A DNA stretch of 64,000 bases from Botryotinia globosa (lineage: Eukaryota > Ascomycota > Leotiomycetes > Helotiales > Sclerotiniaceae), in assembly GCA_014898425.1 (NCBI GenBank), contig RCSZ01000008.1:693501-757500 (forward strand), in the 5' to 3' direction. The notes under the pieces were generated by a model. The model was not told the origin of the DNA and made no database searches. It saw nothing but the letters and a program-made list of their open reading frames with translations. The translations under genes and the position numbers were made by a program. Below are positions 52,400-64,000 of the stretch, one piece after another (within the stretch, counting starts at the first letter, position 1; each line of letters begins with the position of its first letter).

Positions 52400-54254
52400 A
52401 GGGTATTATGGGATGAGGGGAGCATACCAGAAGGACTTAACCATTTTCCAGGCATAACCGTCATCTTTCCAAAAGCGCACCCCACATTACGAGATGTGAT
52501 AGGTCAGCTCTCAGCTGGTGTTTGAGCGTGTGTGAGAGCTACAGATATTCTCGCTATACCTACCTAGTTAGAGTTGAGGACCGCATTTTGTTTTACTGTT
52601 TAGTTGGCTGGCTTTATCTCACACTATTCGTTTCTTTTTGGCTGGAAACAACGAAATTCGAAAGACAACATCTCCCTAAGTACGCGAGTAGGGAAATACT
52701 TATTTATATATCTATGCATGTATATACGAGTACTGGATCCCCCTTTCTGCGCTAAAAATCACCATGTACTGAGAACGCTGAAATTCCTCGAGCGAACGTG
52801 GTCCACTGCACCTCTCCCCAGGTCTGCATCTTCTTACCTCCCCGAACTCGCTGCGCATGCAAACGTCCAATTTTATACTTCTATTTCATTCTTCTTGCGT
52901 ATAGTAAATTTCACTCGGTACCGATGTTCACTGTAAGTTCCAAGGTTGATATAGTAAATTAGACGCTGACGCAGCCCTTTCCTCCACTCGGACTTTGAGA
53001 TATTGTCCGATTTGATCTGATCTGAAGTCGAGAAATTCGAGAGAAGATGTGGTGACTTGGTTTCGTGGGGTGGTATTGTTACGGATGGGGATTGGGATTG
53101 AGGTTGGGATAGAATGATTACCACATGTATTCATGCTGGAAATATGACTGACTGACTGTATAAGTGGGTGGTTAGTGTGATTGGTACTACTGTGGATCTA
53201 GCGGCTACCTGCGATACGTTATGCTTCTATTACCTATCAGACTCCAATCTAAATGCATTTACTGATTATAACTTACCCTCGGCAAAGAAGTCTCAATTAC
53301 ATAGCGGTTTCGATCAACATTACCCAGTTTGATCGCATGAACAAGGATTGTGTGGCCATGGGAGAAGTTGAATGGAATAGGCGTCGATGAGAATTTCGCA
53401 AATTTGAAAGCTTCATCATTGTAAGACGAGAATGACAAAATTCTGCTATAGTATTTTCAATCATGCGAAAGAAATGTCTATGCAAACTTGGTCAACTTCA
53501 ACGCAGTTGGAGTGAGTGGAAAAGGATTTCTTGTTGTCGTTCGCTGGACTTGGAGATATACTATTTTTATTATTCATATCTGCTTTCTCTATACCTATCA
53601 ATGATTGTGTTATATTATCACAACAACGGCATGTCACTATCAAACTCGCTATACTATCATTTTCGCACTAGTTATATATATAAATATATACAACAAAACT
53701 TCACAACATCACGGAGGATTTCCTCGACCTCCCTCCTGTCGTCTCACCCATACTTCTAAATCCAATATCTTATTTCCTCTAGATATTACATTTATTTATA
53801 GTTAGATTAAGAAAGTCTAGGAAGGTAAGAGGGAGATTTCGCTACAGGATCATAGAAGGAGTTGGTGGATGTGTTAGCGAGACGCTTAATCGGTGATAGG
53901 CATGTCAAGCTATATTTCTTTGTTGTGCGGTAAGTTTGTCGTAGTGTAATTTTTAGATTGTGGAGATGGCCAGGGAGAGAGAATATAGGCTGGAGAAATG
54001 TATAGGGTATGGAGATACGATTCTTTCGTGTCAATTGCTTGTCTACTCAGACAAAGAATATAGCAACCATCTCATCCCAATCCATCACAGTTCTTTTGAA
54101 TTACATTCAATAAAGAACATCTACACCTGTTCCGGCAAAACTCGTCAAAATCAAAAAGAAAAGAATTCATAAAGAGCTCCAAATAATAAAATGTTATTCC
54201 TTGTTTGAAACCCATCGCCAAAGTATGTCGACTCAACCCATCAATATCATATAA
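52400..54254. other. 1.9-kb intergenic region
   Basis: Upstream of the metallophosphoesterase gene; only short frames on either strand. No repeats longer than simple runs. Confidence 0.5.
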
Positions 54255-56813
54255 ATGCCAACTGAACTCGACATTTTACGAGGAATCCGAACTCTCGCCG
54301 CTGCCATCGGAACTAGTGCAATACTACTTTTCGTCTTTACCGTCATAATCAATATCATCACCATGTTCCCCCAAAGAGTCAATCCTGACAAGCGCAAAAC
54401 ACGTCCTTGGGAACCCACTCCCGCTGTTAGGATAGATGAATTGCCAGAAGCAGGACAAGAGATAGTCAATCAAAGTAGACCCAAAAGAGTTAAAAGACAT
54501 GAAACCAATGAGGGATTTGTGCTAGATTACAATCGTGATCGTCAAACTGCACAAAGATATAGGGGAAGGGGAAAAGCTTTTACGGGTGATGGGGAGATTG
54601 GGAGGAGGCAATTGGAACCTCTTTCGAGATTGAGACCAACGCCTCTTTCGTTGTGGTCAGATAAGAATAAGCCGCCTCAGCACCCGCCACCTGGAGGTCC
54701 GTCGGGTCATCCTCCAGCTCCTCCAGCTCCTCCAGGTCCAGGTGCTGGAGGAGGCATAACACCCGCACCACCAGCTCTACCACCCGCACCGCCAGCTCTA
54801 CCACCCGCGCCACCAGCTCTACCACCCGCACCACCAGCTCTACCACCTGCACCACCTGCACCACCCGCAGCACCAGCTCCGCCAGCTTCATCAGCTCCCT
54901 CAGGCTCCGGTCCGGGATGGGGGGTAGGGATTACACATGCCCCGCCTGTGACTTCAGGCATAACTTCCTCAGGGTCGACAAAACCAGACCCCGGTGGACT
55001 ACCTCAGCCCTCGATATCGCCCAATATAGACTTTTGGATACCGTGGAGGGCGGGGAACACTGAATGGGCAAAGGCACTTGCCCGTGAGAGGCAAAGCGAT
55101 GTCGGCATCAGTGCTAATGAGCTACTAAGATCGTTCATAGTATTAAAATTACCCATTTTCCATGAAAAGTTTTCTCAACAATTTATGAGCGATCCAGCTC
55201 ATAAAGATGAGTTATCCGGAGATACTGGTCATCCTCACTGGTTTTTCGAAAACATGAAGTTGGAACATTATGGTCGCCATCCTAAACCTTTTTCAGGGTA
55301 TTCTCAGGAAGAATTCGATAGAGACAGGATCGAAAGAACGACCAAGGAAGGACAAGAGGCTATAATTAACAGGGCCCGCAAATCACTAGAATACGCCCAG
55401 AAGTTGTTGAACCAAAAGATAAAGCCACCTGGTAACACAAGCTTGCCTGCTCCGCTCAAAAATAAAACATCGACTTCGGGGACAGGCGTCACAACTACTA
55501 GGCCATCAGGTATCGAAAGTTTATTAGCGTCTTTCCGTACCTCATCCAGTGCAGCACCGAACTCCCCACCAGTCGGGTCCACATCTGGGAATCCTACGAC
55601 AGGACGTTTTCCAATTCAGGATGAGAAAGCAGTGGCAGATTATATCAGTAAAATGAAATCTGGGTTGATCGCGGGTTCATCGAGTCAAGCAGATCGCAAA
55701 ACTACAACTGCACCGGTCTCCATCAATCCGTTCGCAGCCGCCCCTAGACCTCCTCAAACATCCCAGCCAACGGTATCTGCTCCAGTGGCCCCGGCTACAT
55801 CGGGTGGAGGGACGGAAGATAAAATAGGACTTTTAATACATGGTCGTATCGATCCCTACACTGATGCTACTACTACTGCTGAAGTACGGAGGGCTTTCGG
55901 TCAGCCGAATGATCTCGTCGTTCTTCCTCCCACTATCAGGCAGAATTTTTCATTTCACTACGTTTCAGATTTACATCTTGAACAGACGAGCTATACAAAT
56001 TTTGACTTTCAGCCGCGTGCTCAATATTTGATCCTCGCCGGCGACATAGGGAATACTGGTGGAGCACAAAGTGAGACTGAATATCGGAAATTTTTAGCTA
56101 GAATGTGCGCCAAACCAGAACTTAAACGAGTTTTTCTCGTAGCTGGAAATAGAGACTTCTGGCCATCCAATAGTTGTACAGTGGAAGGGACAATAAAGAT
56201 GCTTAGAGGCTTTGCAAAGCATCCAGATACATTAGGAAAATTGGTGTTCATGGAGAACGACCGCTATACCATTCAAGGGAGGGGGGGCAAGCTTGTGATA
56301 TTAGGCTGTACATTGTGGACTGAAAAACAGAGAGGCGGAGGTCATGAGCCTCGCGATCAAAACAACAAGCAAAGAACTGAAAGGCATTTCGCATCTTGCG
56401 AATGGATCAGGAAGGAAACAAAGAAAATTAGAGACGATCCCAAAGAGGTTGAAACGCGGATACTTATTATAACGCACATGCCACCATCCAAGAGCGGAAC
56501 TTCGCCTCCTGAACAGACCGCAAAGAAGCTTCGTGACTTCAGTAGTGGAGATAGCCATGGTAGTGATGTTATTGATGGCTGCAAGGGACATGGCTATGAT
56601 CATAGTTCGATTCAAACTACAATGCCTCTTTTGGACTGGAGAGACGTTTGGATCTGGGGCCATACACATTGGAATGAGCCGCGTCACGGGAAAAGGAGGC
56701 ATGGTGGGATGAGGTTCGAATCTAATCAAAGAGGAAATGCTAGTGGGAACCCCGCTGACTATCACCCAAAACCACCAGGTGCTTTTAAACCGCAAAAAAT
56801 CATTTGGGTTTAA
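54255..56813 (+). CDS. Membrane-anchored, proline-rich calcineurin-like metallophosphoesterase
   Basis: A single exon of 852 aa. One N-terminal membrane helix (about 15-36, AIGTSAILLFVFTVIINIITMF) is followed by a basic stretch, a tandem proline-rich block (about 140-215, built of PPAPPAL-type heptads), a helical middle part (about 275-390), a second low-complexity linker, and a C-terminal metallophosphoesterase domain (about 565-852). Its metal-binding motifs are Asp572 and His574 in SDLHLE, Asp597 in AGDIGN, Asn632 in GNRD, His741 in THMPP, and His803 and His805 in WGHTHW. The general-acid His of the usual GNH(E/D) motif is Arg633. Related stand-alone domains in fungi hydrolyse phosphoesters, but the substrate is unknown. 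The helix suggests an anchor with the enzyme on one membrane side. Confidence 0.88.
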   Translation: MPTELDILRGIRTLAAAIGTSAILLFVFTVIINIITMFPQRVNPDKRKTRPWEPTPAVRIDELPEAGQEIVNQSRPKRVKRHETNEGFVLDYNRDRQTAQRYRGRGKAFTGDGEIGRRQLEPLSRLRPTPLSLWSDKNKPPQHPPPGGPSGHPPAPPAPPGPGAGGGITPAPPALPPAPPALPPAPPALPPAPPALPPAPPAPPAAPAPPASSAPSGSGPGWGVGITHAPPVTSGITSSGSTKPDPGGLPQPSISPNIDFWIPWRAGNTEWAKALARERQSDVGISANELLRSFIVLKLPIFHEKFSQQFMSDPAHKDELSGDTGHPHWFFENMKLEHYGRHPKPFSGYSQEEFDRDRIERTTKEGQEAIINRARKSLEYAQKLLNQKIKPPGNTSLPAPLKNKTSTSGTGVTTTRPSGIESLLASFRTSSSAAPNSPPVGSTSGNPTTGRFPIQDEKAVADYISKMKSGLIAGSSSQADRKTTTAPVSINPFAAAPRPPQTSQPTVSAPVAPATSGGGTEDKIGLLIHGRIDPYTDATTTAEVRRAFGQPNDLVVLPPTIRQNFSFHYVSDLHLEQTSYTNFDFQPRAQYLILAGDIGNTGGAQSETEYRKFLARMCAKPELKRVFLVAGNRDFWPSNSCTVEGTIKMLRGFAKHPDTLGKLVFMENDRYTIQGRGGKLVILGCTLWTEKQRGGGHEPRDQNNKQRTERHFASCEWIRKETKKIRDDPKEVETRILIITHMPPSKSGTSPPEQTAKKLRDFSSGDSHGSDVIDGCKGHGYDHSSIQTTMPLLDWRDVWIWGHTHWNEPRHGKRRHGGMRFESNQRGNASGNPADYHPKPPGAFKPQKIIWV

Positions 56814-59294
56814 TTCTGGCAAGAATTTCTCATTCTAGACACTGTATTTTCAAGAGTTGTAGGCAGTATTTGTATATAATGTTTGACAAATGTATCCATT
56901 ATTTCTCAGATTGTTTATGCTTACCCTTTAACCGTGATGGAGACGTACTTATCACCTTGCCGTCTGAGCGTAGACGACTGAGAAGATCATAATCACTGGC
57001 ATTATGAATTATCGCATTGTTCGTTTTATAAGATCAGCAGCCTCAACAACTTCAATTAAAGATTGTTATATCCCATGCTTGATCTTGTGACTGGTGTAAT
57101 AACAATTTTTTTAGAAATGTAGATTTCTCTGCTGGCTTGCATTCGCTATTTTCTTGGTGAATGAATACCTGTTGCAAGCTTGGTACTTGGTATCTTGTTA
57201 CCTGGAAATGGAGTTTGGTAAAACGAGAGAAATAAACAGTATCTAGTCCGAGACAGACAGCATGGCCATAATTACAACAGCCTCCAATCCAATGCCCATA
57301 ACTTAGCATGATTCCTTTGCATATACTGCGAACGAGGTCATTATGCATAGGTGGTGTGTTGTGTCGTTGGTGGTGTTGCACAACATTGAGACATGCTTGT
57401 TTGGTGCTTTATGCATACCTGAATCCCAGATAGTTGCACGACAGGTTGCTTCTATGATCTATTGATTAGATGCGTATCGTATCCGTAAAGTGTGGCACAC
57501 GGAGGAGAAAATAGACGAATAGTTTGATAGATGCTCTTCGATCGAGTCCCAAATCATCTTCTCTGTATGTTTCTCTCTCTTATTCTGGACATCAGATCAA
57601 CTATTCCTTGATCCATCACTCAGCGCCGACAGACTTTAGGTTTCTTCACCAAGGCTACTCATTCAAGCTCAAGAATTCAGGAACCATGAAGCGATGCAAA
57701 ATCCATACTTTGACACCGATTAATAATCAATATCAGTCCATTGATTCGATCTGGATATTTCGAATACCACAAAACCCTTTATCCTCAACTATGAGAAACA
57801 AGCCAGGATACTTTATAGGTTTTGATTTGATCGACGAACTGTATGTAAATCATACCTTGTGCCAGGGGTATTTTGACGAAAAGAAAGAGGAAATCTAGAC
57901 ATTCGGAAGTCCAGATAATTGATCGTTCACTTGAGGTGTCAATATTGGGTGAAGGAAAAAGATGTTGGTTGTTCAACAACGGAGTAATATTTCAAATTTT
58001 CTCCGATCAACGCCAAGAAACTGGTTTCGGGTGTGACATTTGACAATGAGCATAGGAAAGATAATCTATGACACCCATTTCTTGCTTTTCGTTGCATTAT
58101 GATGGTATGCTTCAACATCTCGGGGCGGTATGACATGAAAAATGGTCATCTGGAGAAGAGAAAATCGTATTCCATTCATAGGAAAGGTTTAATGTAGGAT
58201 TCACATACCTGATGCCCAGACTTCTCGGCCTGTGTTCCGGTAAGGTTAATATATGGGCGCAGTCTTACCCGATTGATTTGCTATTTCTACAGAAACCAAG
58301 AGATGGGAAGCATGCATGACATCCGATTTGTCAAAAAAAAACGTTTATGCGGGTGGTCTTGCTTCCCTAAACCTCGGTACTCTTACTCAATGTGCCATTC
58401 TATTACATTGAGAAACGTTCCATTTCGGATATGTTGCAGAATTCCTTGTTCTTGATCATGGAGAATCCTTCAAATTGCAGCTCGAGTATGCATAAGTTGA
58501 ATGCCTCTACACATTCAGCTCAAAAGATGCTAGAAATGGGATGAAATACCAGTGAGGAGACGGCTCGTCTACCACATTTTGACAGCGTTCCTGACATCAG
58601 CTGTGCCAATATTATGCTAGTCACTCCACTGATGTATACCATGCGCCAATTAATATAATCGAACGTTTAGTGCAACCTCGGTGTCGTGCGGTGTCGTGAT
58701 CGTATAAGCTACGGCGTTGAAGCCGCATGGTTGCCAGGATTGTGCAAGACAATCATTACAAGAATAGTTTCTCGAGAGCTGTAAAGCTGCACGTTGAAAT
58801 TGTCATTCACATAGGGCTTGCTCAAAATTACCGCAAATGTCAAAATCTGCGCATAGAAGTGATTCTAGGCCAAGGAGCCGCCATTCCATGCGTTCATTGC
58901 CTTGATGTTACGTTTAACTCTGCTCTCTTTGATGGTATTAGTTGATCCTCGCCCTTTTTAGAGGCTAATACACATAGGTCTTACCTCTATACGAGGCTGA
59001 GTCCACGGCGAGATGTGTTTATTGAGGTAAAGTAGAGGCATTGCGAGGATCTTCTGTACACAACAGGAGATGATTGGTGAATACTTCGTGCTTTTGCTCC
59101 TGCAATAATTTGCTTATTGATCCGTAATTTAACAATATATAAGAGTATCTTGAGCTCAAAATCTTCCTAGTCAACTCTCCTCTGCATTCATCTTCATTAC
59201 CAGACCTTTTCCTCAGACTCTAGCATATTGTTAGAGACTACAACTTCTAGTAACACAACTAGTAACACAATATACACGTCATTAGAAGCTCAAG
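56814..59294. other. 2.5-kb intergenic region
   Basis: Short frames only (the longest about 124 codons near 57524-57898), with no domain resemblance. The right end contains the tyrosinase promoter. Confidence 0.5.
59136..59143 (+). promoter_or_regulatory. Likely TATA box of the tyrosinase gene
   Basis: TATATAAG lies 152 bp before the tyrosinase ATG, followed by a CT-rich stretch that could be the transcription start and leader. Assigned by position and sequence only. Confidence 0.5.
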
Positions 59295-61461
59295 ATGGCA
59301 CCAAGTCTCATCAGAAGACTCGGGGTCTTCTCATTACTACTCAGCTCTGTCATAGCTTCCCCGCTATCTAAGCCTGAGTATTTGGAGTCTCGAGCAGCTA
59401 CGCTTGCTATCACAGGTGTTCAAGATGGTGGTTTACAGCCCCGTCTTGAGATTCGATCACTTGCCGCTGATTCTACTCGATGGAACTTATTTTTGTTAGC
59501 TATGATAGCATATCAAGGTACCGATCAGAGTGAATTGTCGTCTTTCTACCAGATTGCAGGTAAGTTATGCTAAAACTGCTCTAGTGATGAATCAACTTCA
59601 AGCTAATGATATTCAGGTATTCACGGTTATCCCTTGAAGCCCTGGGATGGAGTTCAAGCTGCAGGAGCTGGAACCAGTGGGTATTGTACTCATGGATCCA
59701 ATCTTTTCGGTCCTTGGCATAGACCCTACCTTGCATTGCACGAGCAACAAATACATGCCTGGGGTCTCAAAATTGCGCAGCAATTCACCGGTAGCAACTC
59801 AGAAGCATATCATCAGGCATCTTTGGCCCTCAGAATGCCATATTGGGACTGGGCTGCCAACCCTGCAAACAATGGACCCATTCTCCCCAGTGTCTTGAGT
59901 AACCCAACCGCCTTTGTCACGTATCCCAATGGTAGTACGGCAACAGTGCCCAATCCATTGTACTCCTACAGCTTTCATCCCTTAGTGCCAAGCGATCTTC
60001 GAGTAAGTAAAAACCCGCTCAGGAATGGTACTTTATTGATTCAAATAGAATTCTGTTCCATTCAACATATGGAAAAACACACTTCGCTGGCCAACATCAA
60101 ACAGGGCCGACGCCACAAGTCAAAACAACCTCGCGGAAGAGCAATTTGAAGCCAACTTACCAAATTTCAGAACACAAATCATGACTCTCTTTGCAAATTG
60201 GCAGGTAAGTTCGCCCGAAAACCTATTTTTGAAACCATGAGGCCATTCATCTTTAGTTAATCAATACTAATATTTAACTGCAGCCATATAACCGATTCAG
60301 CAACAAAGGATCCGGTAGCTCTGGCTTCGGCAACGTCGGTAAGTTCAATGTATAATGGAATTTCGTATGGAATTGGTTACTAATTAGTCGATAGAATCGA
60401 TTCACGATACTGTTCATACGTTGACCGGAGGTTACATCTATTCTGGTCATATGTTAGTTTGTTCCTTAGAATACCTCATTCTTTTAGCCATCTTACGATT
60501 TTCTTTTCTATGTAGAGCACTGGGGGGAGGGCAAAGATTTTCGGTGGTAATACTAACTGAAATAAATCACATAGGTCCGTCGTTCCAGTCGCTGCATTCG
60601 ATCCAATCTTCTGGTTTCACCATGCAAATATCGACAGATTAATCGCTCTTTGGCAAGCTGTATATCCCAGTACATATGTTGAACCAACACAACAGAGAGC
60701 AGGCACATTTACCATTCAAGCGGGTTCTACTCAAGATCAAAACTCTCGTAAGCTCCCTAGATAATTTCATCACAATATTCACGTACTGATACAACAAAGC
60801 TTTGACTCCATTCCATCGAGATACGAGTGGCAACTTCTTCTCCTCCGCCGATGTGCGCAACGTGGAAAGACTTGGCTATTCCTACCCTGAGATAATCAAT
60901 CATCCCGACAATACTACTCTCCAACAAAACATTGCTGCACTTTATAGCAGTCCCCCAACCAGCTTCAAGAGACGACAAGCAGCCACCACAACCTCACTTC
61001 CACGCGACTACCTAGTGAAGATCGATTTACCGTGGACAGCTCTCAACGGTACTTACAGTGTGGGAGTATTTCTCGGCAAGAGCTCCGCCCAACCTGATGC
61101 GTGGGCCAAAGATCCCGCGTACGTTGGTATGCATGCTACACTTGGGACACAGAGCATGGCACCCAATGATGTTATCGCCTCGAGCAATGTGCATCTCACG
61201 GATGCTCTCATCAAAAAACATGATGAAGGTGTCCTGCCAGATCTCAATGAAGATACTATTATTAATTATTTGACTGCTAATCTAGAGTGGAAGGCTCAAC
61301 AAGGCGGCACTGAGATTGATATTAGTACCCTGGCGGGTGCGGTGGTGACAACGGAGTCAATCGAGGTAGCTGCCCCTGATGCTTTGGGTACTTTTTCGAA
61401 TTATAAGTGGGTAGGAGATTTCAAGATCTACCCGGGTGTGTTTGATGCCCGTGGGGTTTGA
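59295..61461 (+). CDS. Secreted tyrosinase (type-3 copper polyphenol oxidase)
   Basis: Seven exons: 59295-59559, 59617-60002, 60049-60204, 60284-60338, 60395-60452, 60575-60747 and 60800-61461, giving 584 aa. It hydroxylates monophenols and oxidises diphenols to quinones, for melanin formation or phenolic attack. A signal peptide (about 1-21, ...SLLLSSVIASPL) leads into the copper centre. CuA ligands are His91, His114 and His123, with Cys112 in C-T-H placed for the fungal thioether bond to His114. CuB ligands are His291 and His295 (HDTVH) and His323 in FWFHHANIDRLIALW. The C-terminal part (about 420-584) resembles the tyrosinase C-terminal domain (YLVKIDLPWTALNGTYSVGVFLG), which usually shields the active site until proteolysis. 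All key residues are present. Confidence 0.93.
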
Positions 61462-61825
61462 TGAGTCAACTCGGAGAATGATGGCGGATTATTTTGCTTT
61501 TGTCAGAAAGTTTAGGGGTTTATAACGGGAGGTCTGTCTTGCTTTTAAAATTACTGCTGCTGCATGAAAAAAGCAAAAAGAATCTTGACATGTGTCAAAA
61601 CTGAGTAAATTTGGTCAAGTTCTGGAATATATCTATTGAAAATATGCTAATTACTATTGGTCTTGTGTTATTAGTAGTAGTCAGTTGCTAACTGTGTCTT
61701 CCTGTATGTATCTATCCACTGCCTATCTGCGTGCAAATGAACTACTGTCTCTCTCCCCTATTAAAGGAGAACCGAGATGACAAAAGAAAATGACAAAAGA
61801 AAACGGCAAAACAATTATTTTGAAG
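61462..61825. other. 3' flank of the tyrosinase gene
   Basis: Nothing recognisable beyond short runs before the tRNA gene. Confidence 0.5.
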
Positions 61826-61927
61826 GGGCGTTGCCCGGGATTGAACCGGGGACCTCTTACATGGAGAATCAATCATTAAAGACTGATATATCCCTAAGCA
61901 AGAATTATACCACTAAACCACAACACC
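61826..61927 (-). tRNA. tRNA-Pro (anticodon AGG) with a 30-nt intron
   Basis: The minus strand folds as a tRNA. The acceptor stem GGTGTTG/CAACGCC has seven pairs (one G-T). The D-arm matches the usual GTTTAGTGGTAT form. The anticodon stem CTTGC/GTAAG closes the loop TTAGGGT, with AGG as anticodon. The T-arm CCCGGTTCAATCCCGGG contains TTCAA. An intron occupies 61891-61862, one base 3' of the anticodon, the standard position, and is removed by the tRNA splicing endonuclease. RNA polymerase III would read it using the internal A and B boxes. Anticodon and fold were read by eye, without a tRNA-scanning program. Confidence 0.9.
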
Positions 61928-62792
61928 AAACTATCTGTTTTGATGTATAGAGCCGCGGTGGAACAAATTATATTACTATCATAATTTGTGCTCCGTTGAC
62001 TCAATTATTTGTGTCATTCTTTCCTTTGTAGTGGAGCAGAGTTCTAGTGGAACTAGGTAGAAAGCTAATAAGCCTCGTAAGAAATCAGTTCATTGGTGCA
62101 TATAGGTTTATGCCTGTTTCTTCCGGCATATATTCGGGTAAACACTGAGTGGTTGTTGTCTCATTGAGGAGAGAACTGAGGCCAAAATTTATTACCCTAA
62201 TAAACTCGATAATAAACCAATCGATAACATTAAATAAATCCTTAAATTATCTTCAATTATAAAAATCATTTATATATCTAATTCTTTGAATTGGAATGGA
62301 ACAATTGGATTGCTGAAGGGCTTTACCAGTGGTCAATTCCGGCCTGTTTTTCTCCTACGAACAGACTTCCTCCCCATTCACAACTTCATGATTAGATTTT
62401 GCAACACCACATTTTGAAAATACTTGCAACTATCGCCATATCCAAACCACTTATCTTCATCTAAGGTATCACTGTCTCTGTTTTTGGGTCGGAAGGATAT
62501 ATCCATCGTTATACTTCATAGAGTTCGCAGATCATACGTGAATGCCATTGCCGGTGCGGAGTACGCATTCAGGCTATACATCCGTCCCACTCTACTCTCT
62601 GCCTCCATAGCTGGAAAAAAAATTCACCCATCATCTATTGGGGAATTCTGCGGAATTACGTCTTCAATGAACAAGTAATGTAAACTCAATGAGCCAAGTA
62701 TAAGGATACAATGGTGCTACTCTGTGGGAACGTTTCGTTATTTGTATATTTGTTACGTGGTTATTCGAAGTACACACCACCAATATTTCATT
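61928..62792. other. Intergenic stretch before the beta-galactosidase
   Basis: Region upstream of the GH35 gene and 5' flank of the tRNA. AT-rich near 62165-62280; no gene is seen. Confidence 0.5.
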
Positions 62793-64000
62793 ATGTTGAT
62801 ATACTTTAATTTATTTCTTGTTTCTGTGTGGTGGATACAAGGTATATCTGCTTTAACAATCGGAAGCATTCAAAATGTCCGTATCAAGGTGCACAAAAGA
62901 GAAGTTCTACAAGATTTGGTCAGTAGTCTGCAGTGCAAATTCCAAAGTAAGGCTTTTAACATAGGATACTTATAGGTGTCTTGGGATGAACACTCGGTTC
63001 TCGTTCGTGGTGAACGTATTATGCTATATTCCGGTGAAGTCCATCCATTCCGTATTCCATCTCCAGGATTATGGCTCGATGTTTTTCAAAAAATCAAAGC
63101 CATGGGCTTCACTGGCGTATCGTTCTATGCATACTGGGGATTACTTGAAGGCAACCCTGGGCAAGTAGTAACAGATGGAGTGTTCAGCCTTGATGAGTTT
63201 TTCGATGCTGCCACGCAAGCCGGAATTTACTTGATTGCTCGTCCTGGTCCATACATCAATGCAGAAACAGCAGCTGGAGGAATACCAGGTTGGGTACTGA
63301 GAATCAAAGGAGTCATAAGATCCACTGATCAGGATTATCTTGATGCCACTCAAAAATATGCTTCTACGATTGGCAAAATTCTTGCCAAAGCACAAATCAC
63401 AAATGGCGGCCCGGTTATCATGGTCCAGCCTGAGAATGAATTCGCGTCATGGCCTGGTGTTACTAACTTTCCCAGTCAAATGAATAAAGATTATATGGCA
63501 TTTGTGGAACGGCAGCTTCTGGATGCGGGTATTGTGGTTCCTTTTGTTGTGAATGATAATCTGAATATTGGGAATTTTGCACCAGGAAGTGGGCTAGGAG
63601 AGGTAGATCTTTATGGGATTGATGCTTATCCTATGCGTTATGATTGTGGCGATCCATATATTTGGCCAACTTACAGATTTCCGAAGACTTGGGAGCTCAG
63701 CCATGCGAATTATAGTCCATCGACACCTTTTACAATCGGTGAATTCCAGGGTGGAGGTGGAGATGGATGGTAGGTTCTGCAAACGAACTCTACCTATTGA
63801 CCGCTAATATATAATTCAGGGGTGGCGTTGGAGAAGACCGATGCGCAATTCTCACCAACAATGATGCGATCAAGGTGCAATTCAAGAATACTTACAGCTT
63901 TGGAGTTGCAATATTCAATGTCTACATGGTAAGATCCATAGCTTCTGATTGAGCTCTCCGCTTTTATTGACCAAATTTTGAAAGATATACGGTGGTACCA
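62793..64000 (+). CDS. Secreted beta-galactosidase, GH35 (5' part; runs off the window)
   Basis: Exons 62793-62918, 62976-63769, 63820-63928, and the start of a fourth at 63985 that continues beyond the edge; about 347 residues are visible. GH35 enzymes release terminal beta-galactose from polysaccharides and glycans outside the cell. The ATG at 62793 begins a signal peptide ([19 protein letters not shown]). The catalytic domain then shows the family signatures [55 protein letters not shown], and QPENEF, which holds the proton-donor Glu. GEFQGG probably carries the nucleophile Glu. The mature enzyme is usually about 1000 aa, so roughly two thirds lies outside. Splice phases agree across the visible junctions. 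Confidence 0.92.

Noticed and set aside
57524..57898. Plus-strand frame of 124 codons
   Set aside because: No domain, no signal and no ATG context; it is typical of chance frames in this intergenic region.

Overview
The window is nuclear DNA of a filamentous ascomycete. Genes have one to nine exons. Introns are mostly 50-120 nt, with GTAAGT-like donors, CTAAC/CTAAT-type branch points and AG acceptors. Family content (PTH11-type rhodopsin-domain protein, HRQ/DUF3445 protein, MUS81, BRF1, PRMT1, fungal tyrosinase, GH35) and an AT-saturated, RIP-like island suggest Leotiomycetes, perhaps Sclerotiniaceae such as Botrytis or Sclerotinia. The species is inference; no database was searched. Splice models were built by hand and every complete multi-exon CDS closes in frame.

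Layout. 0-9 kb: the 5' part of an unrecognised gene (minus), a seven-helix rhodopsin-domain protein (minus), an APC-superfamily choline/GABA-type permease (plus) and a GNAT acetyltransferase (plus). 9-18 kb: gene-poor, with one small PLDc_N-like membrane protein at 13.76 kb. 18-20 kb: a nine-exon succinate-semialdehyde dehydrogenase (minus). 20.6-23.1 kb: an AT-rich, repeat-laden island. 23.4-24.6 kb: a short-chain dehydrogenase. 24.6-28.5 kb: no clear gene, but a cluster of short-unit minisatellites. 28.5-32.4 kb: an HRQ-family protein (plus) and a conserved membrane protein (minus). 32.4-38.4 kb: gene-free, with a family of diverged repeats. 38.4-39.3 kb: an alpha/beta-hydrolase pseudogene. 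39.8-51.4 kb: a housekeeping block of MUS81, PRMT1, BRF1, phosphoacetylglucosamine mutase and a SnoaL-like protein. 51.8-52.4 kb: a PEBP-like relic. 54.3-56.8 kb: a large membrane-anchored, proline-rich metallophosphoesterase. 59.3-61.5 kb: a secreted tyrosinase. 61.8 kb: a tRNA-Pro with an intron. 62.8 kb to the end: the first exons of a secreted GH35 beta-galactosidase.

The genes look mostly independent. The housekeeping block covers DNA repair (MUS81), RNA polymerase III initiation (BRF1), arginine methylation (PRMT1) and UDP-GlcNAc synthesis (AGM1). The GABA/choline-type permease and the succinate-semialdehyde dehydrogenase could both serve GABA use, but they lie 11 kb apart and may be unrelated. 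Tyrosinase and beta-galactosidase are secreted enzymes on the right side. The strongest oddities are the diverged repeat family at 35.4-38.3 kb, the hydrolase pseudogene whose stops all look like transitions, the metallophosphoesterase with Arg in place of the catalytic His, a possible transmembrane-tailed form of the SDR, and two micro-exons in PRMT1.
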